Positions 42,368 through 50,297 of a DNA stretch of 64,000 bases are shown piece after piece (the stretch's first letter is position 1; each line of letters begins with the position of its first letter). The notes under the pieces were generated by a model, which ran no database searches, was not told the origin of the DNA, and saw only the letters and a program-made list of their open reading frames with translations. The stretch lies in contig NZ_JANAVF010000005.1 of assembly GCF_024213195.1 (NCBI RefSeq), forward strand, positions 346,442 to 410,441, read 5' to 3'. This stretch comes from Streptomyces sp. TBY4 (lineage in GTDB: Bacteria; Actinomycetota; Actinomycetes; Streptomycetales; Streptomycetaceae). Position numbers and translations under genes: made by a program.

Positions 42368-43516
42368 TCAGGCGCCGAGGTCCGGCATGCCGTACGCGTC
42401 CGCGACCAGGGCGTACGAGCGGAGGCGGGCCTCCCCGGAGTGGGCGTTGGCGGTCAGCATCAGCTCGTCCGCGCCCGTCCGCTTCGCCAGGTCGTAAAGG
42501 CCCGCCGTGACCTCGTCGGGGGTGCCGTGGACCACGCTCGCGAGCCGGTCGTCCACGAACTCCCGCTCCAGCGGGGTGTACGGGTACGCCGCCGCCTCCT
42601 CGGGCGTCGGGACGAGCCCGGGGCGCCCGCTGCGCAGCCGGAGCATGGACAGCGCGCCGGTCAGCACCTGCGCGCGGGCCTCCGCGGCCGTGTCGGCGGC
42701 GAGGGCCGCGACTCCGATGACTGCGTACGGGGCGTCCAGGACGGCCGAGGGGCGGAAGGACTGCCGGTAGAGGTCGAGGGCGGGCAGGGTTCCGGCCGGG
42801 GAGAAGTGGTGGGCGTAGGCGAAGGGCAGCCCGAGTCCGCCGGCGAGGCGGGCGCTGAAGCCGGAGGAGCCGAGCAGCCACACCGGCGGCCGCCCGGCGG
42901 GCCCCTGGACGGGTCCCGGCACCGCGTGCACGCGGGCGTACGGGTGCCCGTCGGGGAAGTCGTCGTCGAGGAAGCGGATCAGCTCCGCGAGCTGCCGGGG
43001 GAACTCGTCCACGGCCTCGTCGCGGCGCCCGGGCCCGCGCAGGGCGGCGGCCGTGTTCCCGTCGGTGCCGGGGGCCCGGCCGAGGCCGAGGTCGATCCGG
43101 CCCGGGGCCAGGGCCTCCAGGGTGCCGAACTGCTCGGCGACGGCGAGCGGGGCGTGGTTGGGCAGCATGACCCCGCCGGAGCCGAGCCGGATCCGGGAGG
43201 TGTGGGCGGCGAGGTGGGCCAGGATCACCGCCGGGGAGGAGCTGGCGACCCCGGGCATCGAGTGGTGTTCGGCGACCCAGTGGCGGTGGTAGCCGCGCGA
43301 CTCGGCGAGCCGGGCGATGGCGGCGCTGGTGCGCAGGGAGGCGTGGGCGGTGCTGCCGGCGCCCACGGTGACGAGGTCGAGCACCGAGAGCGGCACCGGC
43401 GCCCGGCCCCGGGCCGTCCCGCGGATCCCGTCGTGGTCGCCGCCGCCGGCACCGTCGCGGGTTCCGGATCCGTCGATCCCCTGCCCGGTACCCCTCGCGT
43501 CACTGAGCTCGCTCAT
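42368..43516 (-). CDS. LLM-class flavin-dependent oxidoreductase
   Basis: 382 aa. Luciferase-like TIM barrel: PLSVLDLVTVGAGSTAHASLRTSAAIARLAESRGYHRHWVAEHHSMPGVASSSPAVILAHLAAHTSRIRLGSGGVMLPNHAPLAVAEQFGTLEALAPGRIDLGLGRAPG covers the core signatures, including the WVAEHH and LGLGRAPG motifs. Family members use FMN or F420 for monooxygenation or hydride transfer; cofactor cannot be told. The first about 35 residues are Gly/Asp-rich and probably disordered or a mis-started extension. Isolated gene, divergent from an IclR gene 237 bp away. Confidence 0.9.
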   Translation of the reverse strand: MSELSDARGTGQGIDGSGTRDGAGGGDHDGIRGTARGRAPVPLSVLDLVTVGAGSTAHASLRTSAAIARLAESRGYHRHWVAEHHSMPGVASSSPAVILAHLAAHTSRIRLGSGGVMLPNHAPLAVAEQFGTLEALAPGRIDLGLGRAPGTDGNTAAALRGPGRRDEAVDEFPRQLAELIRFLDDDFPDGHPYARVHAVPGPVQGPAGRPPVWLLGSSGFSARLAGGLGLPFAYAHHFSPAGTLPALDLYRQSFRPSAVLDAPYAVIGVAALAADTAAEARAQVLTGALSMLRLRSGRPGLVPTPEEAAAYPYTPLEREFVDDRLASVVHGTPDEVTAGLYDLAKRTGADELMLTANAHSGEARLRSYALVADAYGMPDLGA

Positions 43517-43663
43517 CGTCTCTCCCGCTCCGTCCGCCCGTCCGTCCCGTCCTTACGGGAACCCGAACCGCGCGGCCGGTCCGGGCATTCCCGGCACTCT
43601 CGGACACCACCCATGACCTTGGCATATGCCAGTGGAGTAGATCCAGGCAGAGCGATGTGATTG

Positions 43664-43711
43664 AGCCATCAATCTCACCAACAGGCGCTCCACACGGGCC
43701 TCTTGATGGCT
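43664..43711. promoter_or_regulatory. Inverted repeat upstream of the IclR gene
   Basis: AGCCATCAA (43664-43672) and TTGATGGCT (43703-43711) are perfect 9-bp inverted arms separated by 30 bases, ending 42 bases before the GTG start. Nearby GGCATATGCC (43621-43630) is also palindromic. Either could be an autoregulatory site. Confidence 0.4.
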
Positions 43712-43753
43712 ATCGTGTGAGAGCAAGCGGTAACAACCTGCTAGGGGGAAACC

Positions 43754-44512
43754 GTGGCGCTGAAGCCCGAGCCGACCGCGCCGTTCCACTCGGTGCAGTA
43801 CGCCCTGCGCGTACTCGAAACGGTCGCCCGCCATACCGGCGGCGTGACCGACGTACAGATCGCGCGTGAGACCGGCCTGCCCGCGGTCCATCTCGCCCCC
43901 ATGCTCCTCATGCTGCGCCGAGAGGGGTACGTACTGCAGGTGTCCGACGGCGCCTACGCCATAGGGGACTCACTCGTCCTCCTCGGCTCCGGCGTCGACC
44001 GCCAGCAGGCGCTGCAGGACAAGCTCCAGGACACCCTGGACCGGCTGCGCGACTCCGTCGGCGCCGCGGTCTACATCAGCCGGTACGTGGACGGCGAGGT
44101 CCGGATCACCCAGTTCGCGGACAGCCCGCGCACGCCCAAGGTCCACGAGTGGGTCGACTTCCGCTCGGCGGCGCACGCCAGCGCGGTCGGCAAGTGCCTG
44201 CTGACCCAGCTCGACCTGGACGGCCGCCGCGACCACCTGTCCCGGCACAAGATCGCCCGGCTGACCTCGAAGACCATCGTGAACGAGCGGATCCTCTTCT
44301 CGAAGCTGGACAGCCAGCCGGCCACGGTGCCCACGCTCGACCTGCAGGAATACGCGGTGGGCACGGTCTGCGCGGCCGTCCCGATCACCGCGGGAGCCTC
44401 GGTGGGCTGCCTGGCCCTGTCGCTGCCCGTGGAGCACGCCCACCGGCTGCGGGCCGCGGCCGACGTGCTGAACCGCAAGGCCGCGCCGCTGCTGCTGTCG
44501 CTCGCCCTCTGA
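43754..44512 (+). CDS. IclR-family transcriptional regulator
   Basis: 252 aa from GTG 43754, preceded by AGGGGG. The N-terminal wHTH (about 10-70: SVQYALRVLETVARHTGGVTDVQIARETGLPAVHLAPMLLMLRREGYVLQ) and the effector-binding GAF-like domain (about 80-250; AVYISRYVDGEVRITQF, SAAHASAVGKCLLTQL, EEYAVGTVCAAVPI-type) are complete. IclR proteins respond to small organic acids or aromatic catabolites. The regulated gene might be the divergent LLM oxidoreductase. Ends 74 bp before tRNA-Lys copy 2 on the other strand, with a shared terminator between. Confidence 0.93.
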   Translation: MALKPEPTAPFHSVQYALRVLETVARHTGGVTDVQIARETGLPAVHLAPMLLMLRREGYVLQVSDGAYAIGDSLVLLGSGVDRQQALQDKLQDTLDRLRDSVGAAVYISRYVDGEVRITQFADSPRTPKVHEWVDFRSAAHASAVGKCLLTQLDLDGRRDHLSRHKIARLTSKTIVNERILFSKLDSQPATVPTLDLQEYAVGTVCAAVPITAGASVGCLALSLPVEHAHRLRAAADVLNRKAAPLLLSLAL

Positions 44513-44541
44513 CTCAGCAGAGGTGGGGAGCCCGGAAAACA

Positions 44542-44579
44542 CTTCGGGCGGTTCCCGGTGAACCGGAAACCGCCCGAAG
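44542..44579. terminator. Shared terminator between the IclR gene and tRNA-Lys copy 2
   Basis: CTTCGGGCGGTT (44542-44553) pairs with AACCGCCCGAAG (44568-44579), a 12-bp stem with a 14-base loop that can itself pair. It lies 29 bases after the IclR stop and 6 bases beyond the 3' end of the convergent tRNA. Confidence 0.75.
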
Positions 44580-44585
44580 GACAGG

Positions 44586-44659
44586 TGCGCCGCCAGGGAC
44601 TCGAACCCCGGACCCGCTGATTAAGAGTCAGCTGCTCTAACCAACTGAGCTAGCGGCGC
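44586..44659 (-). tRNA. tRNA-Lys (anticodon CTT), copy 2
   Basis: Reverse-complement copy of the same 74-base sequence as at 32192-32265, base for base as far as I can read, with CTT anticodon. Confidence 0.97.
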
Positions 44660-44733
44660 CTGCTGACAGAGAAAATACTACCTGCTCCTCCGGAGTGCTC
44701 AAAACCGCCTCCGGAGGCGGCGCGAAACCGCCC

Positions 44734-46407
44734 TCACCGCCCCAGCAGATCGGCCCGCCCCTGGGCCTCGTAGGCCGCCAGGAGCCCGGCCAGCGCCTCC
44801 GCGTCCAGTCTCCGGTACGCGTCCTCGCCCGGCGGCCGCCACCAGACCGGGTCGGTGGTCCGGAAGCCTTCGGAGCGCAGGGCGACCCGGTGGACCTTGT
44901 TGGTCGCGGTGGTCGGCATGGCGGGGACGACGCGTACGTAGCGCGGGGCCATCTTCGTGCCGAGGTCGGGCTGGGCGGCGAGGAAGGCCGCGAACCCCTG
45001 CGGGGAGAAGACGGCCCCCTCGCGCAGGGCCACGGCGGCCATCACCTGGTCGCCCGCCACCTCGTCCGGTACGGCGTACACGGCCACCGCGGCCGCCCGC
45101 GCCCAGCGGGCCAGGATGTTCTCGATCACCGCGGCGGCCAGGTTCTCGCTGTCCACGCGCAGCCGGTCGTCGGTGCGGCCTGCGAAGTAGAGGAAGCCGT
45201 CGGGGTCGCGGAAGAAGAGGTCCCCGGTCCAGTACCAGCCGTCGCGGGTGCGGGCGGCCTCCGCGTCGGGGTTGCGCCAGTAGCCCTCGAAGAGGCTGCG
45301 GCCCTTGTTGACCAGCTCGCCGATGGCCTCGGAGCCGTTGAGGAGCCGTCCGCGCGCGTCGAGGACGGCCGGCGGGCACTCGGTGCCCGTCTCCGGGTCG
45401 ATGACGGCCAGGTCGTCGCCGGCGCCCGCGCGGCCCAGGGAGCCCGGCGGGGTGTCGGGGGTGCGCTGCACGGAGGCGCCGCCCTCGGTGGCCCCGTACC
45501 CCTCGACGAGGCGGACCCCGAAGCGCTCGGCGAAGCGCGCCGCGTCGACCGCGCCCGCCTCGGTGCCGAAGCCGAGCCGCAGGGTGTGCGTACGGTCGTC
45601 CGGGCGGGGCGGGGTGGCGAGGAGGTACTGCACCGCACGGCCGACGTAGGTGAAGTACGTCGCCTCGTAGGCCCGTACGTCGTCCAGGAACGCGGAGGCC
45701 GAGAAGCGGCGGCGCAGGGCCACGGCGGCCCCGCCGACGAGGGCGGGGAGCCAGTCGGCGATGACGGCGTTGCCGTGGAAGAGGGGCATGCAGACGTAGT
45801 GGACGTCGTCCGGGGTGACCGAAAAGTGCCGTGCGAGCGAGGCTCCGGCACCGGCCAGGCGGCCCTGGGTGCAGATGGCGGCCTTGGGGGCTCCGGTGGA
45901 GCCGGAGGTGAAGTAGAGGAGCAGCCGGGAGGCCGGGCCGGGGCCCGTTCCCAGGACGGCGTCGCCGGGCTTCGCGCCGGCGTACGGGGCGAGCAGGGCC
46001 GCGTACTCCTCCGTGTCCGTGACCAGGAGGCGTACGCCGGGCAGGTCGAGGCCGCGCAGGAGCGGGAGGTGGGTCCGCTCGGTCACCAGGATCCGGCAGT
46101 CGGTGTGCAGGATGTCGCGGGCCAGCTCGGGACCGCGCCGGGTGGGGTTGATCCCGGCGACGGCGGCCCCGGCGAGGGCCGCCGCGCCGAGCCAGAACGG
46201 GAACTCGGGGGTGTTGTCGAGCAGCACCCCGATGTGCGGCTCCGCCCCCGGCGGCAGCAGGTCGACGAGGAGCGCGGCGCGCGCCGCGGCCTCCCGGGCG
46301 GTCCGGTGGTGGCTGAGGACGCCGTCGGCGTACTTCAGACCGGGCCGGTGGTCGCCCCATTGGCTCGCGATGAGCTCCGCGACGGTTTCGGGTGTCGTCG
46401 TCCGCAT
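44734..46407 (-). CDS. Acyl-CoA synthetase (AMP-forming)
   Basis: 557 aa from ATG 46407. LLLYFTSGSTGAPKAAICTQGRL (A3), VEGYGATEGGASVQRTP (A5), RDGWYWTGDLFFRDPDGFLYFAGRTDDRL (A7/A8) and a conserved Lys in TATNKVHRVALRSEG (A10) define the adenylate-forming family. The YCMPLFHGNAVIADWLPAL stretch is as in long-chain or FadD-like enzymes. The predicted role is activation of a carboxylic acid to acyl-CoA in the cytosol; the chain length is unknown. The gene follows the LPMO gene by 58 bp on the same strand, but no functional tie is apparent. Confidence 0.92.
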   Translation of the reverse strand: MRTTTPETVAELIASQWGDHRPGLKYADGVLSHHRTAREAAARAALLVDLLPPGAEPHIGVLLDNTPEFPFWLGAAALAGAAVAGINPTRRGPELARDILHTDCRILVTERTHLPLLRGLDLPGVRLLVTDTEEYAALLAPYAGAKPGDAVLGTGPGPASRLLLYFTSGSTGAPKAAICTQGRLAGAGASLARHFSVTPDDVHYVCMPLFHGNAVIADWLPALVGGAAVALRRRFSASAFLDDVRAYEATYFTYVGRAVQYLLATPPRPDDRTHTLRLGFGTEAGAVDAARFAERFGVRLVEGYGATEGGASVQRTPDTPPGSLGRAGAGDDLAVIDPETGTECPPAVLDARGRLLNGSEAIGELVNKGRSLFEGYWRNPDAEAARTRDGWYWTGDLFFRDPDGFLYFAGRTDDRLRVDSENLAAAVIENILARWARAAAVAVYAVPDEVAGDQVMAAVALREGAVFSPQGFAAFLAAQPDLGTKMAPRYVRVVPAMPTTATNKVHRVALRSEGFRTTDPVWWRPPGEDAYRRLDAEALAGLLAAYEAQGRADLLGR

Positions 46408-46465
46408 GCCGCCGGAGAATAGCTGACGTCCCGTCAGAAATGAACGCCGTGGCGGGCCGCGACGG

Positions 46466-47092
46466 TCAGAACTGGACGTCGGAGCAGGAGTAGAAGGCCA
46501 TCGGGGTGTCGTTGACGGTCCACACGGCGAGGATCATGTGCCGGCCGGTCTTGCCGCTCGGCATGGTGCCCTGGTGGACGGTGGTCATGGCGGGGCGGGC
46601 GCCGTTGTAGGCGACCGTGAGGAAGGGCTGCGGGTCGAGGGCGGCGCGGGTGAGCGGCTTGGTGGAGTCCCAGCCGTTCTTGGTGACGTAGTACCGGAAG
46701 TCGGTGGCGGAGTGGTTCGCGGTGAACTGCCAGCGGAAGGAGTAGCTCTGCCCGCTGGTCACCGGGGTGGCCGGCCAGGCGCCGCCGCGCGGGTCGTCGA
46801 GCTGGGCGAACTGCGTGTTGCCGCCCGCACATATGCGGCCGTCGGCGGGACCGGCCGCCGGGAAGCCCTTGAAGCCCTCGACGCTCTGCGGCTCCCACTG
46901 GATGGGACCGCAGTCGGAAACGGTCTTGTTGGCACAGAGCTTCTGGCGGCTGATCGGGGTGTCGGTGTACCCGTGGCTGCTGGCCGTGGGGGCCGTGACG
47001 AGCGCGAGGGCGGCGACGACTCCGAGGCCGACGGTGGTGGCGGTGGCCGTGGCGGCGGCCCGCTTGGTTCTGGGCATGCGGAAGGAACGCAT
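46466..47092 (-). CDS. Secreted lytic polysaccharide monooxygenase, AA10 (chitin-binding Chb type)
   Basis: 208 aa from ATG 47092. Signal peptide to residue 39, so that mature protein begins with H40 (SSHGYTDTPISRQKLC), the N-terminal His that with H127 (FTANHSATDF) makes the copper histidine brace of AA10 enzymes. Cys pairs (C53/C61 region, C88, C203) fit disulfides. There is no extra binding module. Such small chitin-binding proteins (Chb) oxidise crystalline chitin and help chitinases; from memory S. coelicolor has chb in the same neighbourhood. Preceded by a promoter with several DasR-like sites. Confidence 0.94.
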   Translation of the reverse strand: MRSFRMPRTKRAAATATATTVGLGVVAALALVTAPTASSHGYTDTPISRQKLCANKTVSDCGPIQWEPQSVEGFKGFPAAGPADGRICAGGNTQFAQLDDPRGGAWPATPVTSGQSYSFRWQFTANHSATDFRYYVTKNGWDSTKPLTRAALDPQPFLTVAYNGARPAMTTVHQGTMPSGKTGRHMILAVWTVNDTPMAFYSCSDVQF

Positions 47093-47200
47093 GAGGCTGG
47101 GGCTCCTTGAACGTGGGGGGGGATGTCCGGAGAGAGCGTGCGCACGCGCGGGGATGGGCCGTACCGGTTTCGGCGGCACGGCCCGTTCGCGAGCTCTGCT

Positions 47201-47281
47201 TTAGGTCTAGACCAAGTCCCACAGTATTGACGGGAGTTGTCCCTGTCCAGACCAATGGAAGAACGGATGGTCCGGTCCACC
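47201..47281 (-). promoter_or_regulatory. LPMO promoter with three DasR-like operators
   Basis: On the minus strand TGGACA (47244-47249) and TACTGT (47221-47226), 17 bp apart, form a good -35/-10. dre-like sites: TTAGGTCTAGACCAAG (47201-47216, perfect core GGTCTAGACCA) downstream of the -10, CCCTGTCCAGACCAAT (47241-47256) on the -35, and ATGGTCCGGTCCACC (47267-47281) upstream. Binding at -35 and downstream of -10 would repress. Confidence 0.65.
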
Positions 47282-47327
47282 CGGATTCCACCCGTTCTCC
47301 CGTCGGACCGGCCCCGGCCGGTGAGGG

Positions 47328-50297
47328 CTACTCCGAGCGGCCCGTGTAGAAGGCGACGGTCAGGTCCTTCACGAGGGCCTTGCGCTCGTAGTCGTCGAGC
47401 TCCACGATCCCCCGCGAGGTGAGCCGGTGGACCGTGTCGTCCACCGCGTCGACCACCGAAGTCAGCACGGTGTCCCGGTGCTTGGCGTCGATCGCCGCGA
47501 CCCGGCGGCGGCGCATGGCGTCCGCGACCTCCGGGGCGTACTCGATCCGGGTCGGCTGCGCCGAGAACACCTCCACCCCGACCGCCTCGGTCTCGGCCGC
47601 CAGCATCCTGGTCAGCGCGTCACCGACGGCTTCGGCGTCGCGCAGGGTCGGGGCGTCCTCGTGGAAGGCGTCGGCGGGGAGCTGGGACAGGACCCGGGCC
47701 ATCGCCGATTCCACCTGCTCGGCGAGGTAGTCGACGTGGTCCTCCACGGCCAGGGTCGCCCGGGCGGTGTCCTTGACCTGCCAGACCACCTGGACGACGA
47801 CCTGGAGGGCGAGGCCGCCCGAGTCCACGGCGGGCATCGGGTCGCTGCGCCAGTGGCGCAGCCGGACGTCGACCCGGCGGCGCAGCAGGAGGGGGCTGAT
47901 CCAGGTCAGGCCGGTACGTCGGACCGTGCCGCGGTAGCGGCCGAAGAGGGTGAGCACCCAGGCGTGGCCGGCCCGGCCCCGGCCCAGACCGCCGAGGGCG
48001 AGGAGGGTCACCACCCCGAGGAAGGCGAGCGGCGGCCAGAACCGTGCCTGCAGTCCCCGGTACGGGCGGGGCTCCGCGCCGAACGCCGCCGCGAGGGAGT
48101 CGGGGACGGCCCCGGCCCGCCAGAGCACGACCGCGCAGCCGGCGAGGGCGATGCCGCCGACGGTCACCGCGATCCAGCCGGGCAGCACCGGGCCGTGGTG
48201 CTCGTGCAGCCGGTCGTCGCCCCGGGGGACGCGGCGGCCGGGGGCGGAGCGGGGCTTCGGGCGGGGCTCCGCCTTGGGCTTCGGCTGCTCCTGCGTCTGC
48301 TGCCGCTTCGGCTGCGGCTGGGCGGCGCCCCGGAACGGCAGGTGCACCGGCACCTCCGTCACCGCGACCCCGCGTGCCGGGGCGACCCGGGGCAGGTCCT
48401 GCGTGTCGTCCTCCCCGATCCGCGCCACGGCCCGGGCCACGACCTCGGCGACCTCGGCGCCGTCGGCGATGCCGGGCCCGGGCACGATGCCGCCGGGTGC
48501 CGGCGCGGGGACGGACCAGGTCAGCTCCCGGGCTGCCTCTTCCTGCTCGGGCAGGTCCCGTACGGGGGCCGGATCCGCGGACCCGGCCTCCGGCGCGGGC
48601 GCCGGGACCGCGTGCTGCGGGGCGCGGCCCTGCTCGGGGGACGAACCGCCCTGTCCGGGCAGGTCCCAGGCGGCGGGCGGACCCGCGTGCCGGGGGCCGC
48701 GCGGGGCGGCCGGGGGCCAGACCTCGTCCTGCGGGTGCGGCCGGGCGGTTTCCGCGCCGGGGGTCCGCAGCCGGAGCGTCTCCACGGGCGGCTCGGCCTG
48801 CGCCCGCGCCGCCGGTACGTCGCTGCGCGCACCCTCCCCGCCCCGCCCGGCCTGCGCCACCGCACCCACGGCGACGAGCCCGTCCGCGTCCCGACCGCCG
48901 CCGGCCGGCACCGCGGCCGCGACTCCATCACGCGCGGGACCCGCCGCCCGGACTTCCCCGCGCACGGGACCGGCCGACCCGGCTTCCCCGCGCACGGGAC
49001 CGGCCGACCCGGCTTCCTCGCGCACGGGGCCGGCCGGCTCGGCCGCCGGCGCCCAGCCGATCGGCCCGGCCCACCACCCGGTCCCGGCCGCCGCGGGCGG
49101 TGCCGCCGACACGGAGGAAACCTCTGCCCCCGCCGCCTCGGAGAACCCGGTCCACCCGGCCCCGACCGGCTCGGGCACGGCCAACAGGTGTGCGTCCCGC
49201 TCGGCAACGGCCTCTGCCGTCCCGGCGCCGACCCGCACGGCTCCGGCCGGCACCGGCTCAGCCCGGTCGGGCGCGACCGACAGGTGTACGCCCCCGTCGG
49301 CAACGTCCCCGGCCAACCCGGCGCCAACCGGCACAGCTGCGGCCAGGGCCTGCTCACCCCGGTCGGCCACGACCAACAGGTGTGCGTCCCGCTCGGCGTT
49401 GGCTCCGGCCCCTGCCGTCCCGGCACCAACCGGCACAGCTGCGGCCAGGGCCTGCTCACCCCGGTCGGGCACGGCCGACCAATGCGCGTCCCGCTCGGCC
49501 CCGGCGGCGGTCGGCACGGCGCCGACCGGCACCGGCCCGGCCCGGTCGGGCCCGGCCGACAGGTGCACGTCCCCATCGGCAGCGGCCCTCGCCCCGGCCA
49601 GCCCTGCGCCGACCGGCATGGCTACAGCCAGCGCCGGCTCGCCCCGCTCGAGGACGGCCCGCTCGGGGACGGCCCGCTCCGTGTCGGTTCCGGCGGGGAC
49701 CCACCCCGCCGCGGCCGGCGCGGGCTCGGCCCGCTCGGCGGCGGTCCCGGCTGCAGTCGGCGCGGCTGCCGCCGCCACTGGCGCGGCCCGGTCGGGCACG
49801 GTCCGCTCGGGCGCAGCCCACTCGGCGGTGGTCCCGGCGGGAACCCGCCCCGCCTCGGCCGGGGTGGGCTCGGCGCCGGCCCCGGCGGCGGTCGGCGTGG
49901 CTGCCGCCGCCACCGGCGCGGCCCGGTCGGGCCCGGCCGGCGCAGGCGCGGCCCCGGCCGGGGTCCAGTCCGGCGTGACCCGCGTGGGCTCCGCGTGCGG
50001 GGTCTGCTCCTGGTCGGCCCCGGCGCCCGCCTGCCCGGGGCCCGGCGTCGAGGCTGCGGACGGCGCGGGCGGAGCCCCGTAGGGCTCGGTGTGGTCCGGT
50101 GTCGCCGAGGGGTGGGCGGGCGACGGCTGGGCGCCCTGGTCGGGGGCGGCCCCCGACGCCTCCCACCCGGCGGCGGCCGGGGCGGGCTCGGGGTGGGCCC
50201 CCGCGACCGTGGCCGGGCGGGGGGTGGGGTGCGGGGGGATCTCGAAGGTGCCTGTGGTCGATGTCGTGCGCGTGGGGTACATCGTTGCCTCCGTCAT
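47328..50297 (-). CDS. SPFH-domain membrane protein with long repetitive Ala/Pro-rich N-terminal region
   Basis: 989 aa from ATG 50297, whose ATGA overlaps the stop of the upstream hydrolase gene. Residues about 1-700 are Ala/Pro/Gly-rich with degenerate repeats of roughly 31-45 residues (PDRGEQALAAAVPVGAGTAG...), three near-identical decapeptides GPVRGEAGSA, and no fold. Then two membrane helices (about 745-770 and 790-810), and an SPFH/band-7 domain (about 820-960; RRTGLTWISPLLLRRRVDVRLRHW, VVVQVVWQVKDTARATLAVEDHVDYLAEQVESAMARVLSQL, VEVFSAQPTRIEYA). SPFH proteins scaffold membrane microdomains. The low-complexity part is likely cytosolic. Coupled expression with the wall hydrolase suggests a cell-envelope role. 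Confidence 0.85.
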   Translation of the reverse strand: MTEATMYPTRTTSTTGTFEIPPHPTPRPATVAGAHPEPAPAAAGWEASGAAPDQGAQPSPAHPSATPDHTEPYGAPPAPSAASTPGPGQAGAGADQEQTPHAEPTRVTPDWTPAGAAPAPAGPDRAAPVAAAATPTAAGAGAEPTPAEAGRVPAGTTAEWAAPERTVPDRAAPVAAAAAPTAAGTAAERAEPAPAAAGWVPAGTDTERAVPERAVLERGEPALAVAMPVGAGLAGARAAADGDVHLSAGPDRAGPVPVGAVPTAAGAERDAHWSAVPDRGEQALAAAVPVGAGTAGAGANAERDAHLLVVADRGEQALAAAVPVGAGLAGDVADGGVHLSVAPDRAEPVPAGAVRVGAGTAEAVAERDAHLLAVPEPVGAGWTGFSEAAGAEVSSVSAAPPAAAGTGWWAGPIGWAPAAEPAGPVREEAGSAGPVRGEAGSAGPVRGEVRAAGPARDGVAAAVPAGGGRDADGLVAVGAVAQAGRGGEGARSDVPAARAQAEPPVETLRLRTPGAETARPHPQDEVWPPAAPRGPRHAGPPAAWDLPGQGGSSPEQGRAPQHAVPAPAPEAGSADPAPVRDLPEQEEAARELTWSVPAPAPGGIVPGPGIADGAEVAEVVARAVARIGEDDTQDLPRVAPARGVAVTEVPVHLPFRGAAQPQPKRQQTQEQPKPKAEPRPKPRSAPGRRVPRGDDRLHEHHGPVLPGWIAVTVGGIALAGCAVVLWRAGAVPDSLAAAFGAEPRPYRGLQARFWPPLAFLGVVTLLALGGLGRGRAGHAWVLTLFGRYRGTVRRTGLTWISPLLLRRRVDVRLRHWRSDPMPAVDSGGLALQVVVQVVWQVKDTARATLAVEDHVDYLAEQVESAMARVLSQLPADAFHEDAPTLRDAEAVGDALTRMLAAETEAVGVEVFSAQPTRIEYAPEVADAMRRRRVAAIDAKHRDTVLTSVVDAVDDTVHRLTSRGIVELDDYERKALVKDLTVAFYTGRSE
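48945..49045 (-). repeat. Three 30-bp tandem repeats inside the SPFH gene
   Basis: The forward strand repeats CGCACGGGACCGGCCGACC-like units of 30 bp three times, encoding GPVREEAGSA/GPVRGEAGSA/GPVRGEVRAA. Further degenerate copies of longer units, for example AACCGGCACAGCTGCGGCC near 49330 and again near 49430, lie upstream in the gene. Confidence 0.8.
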
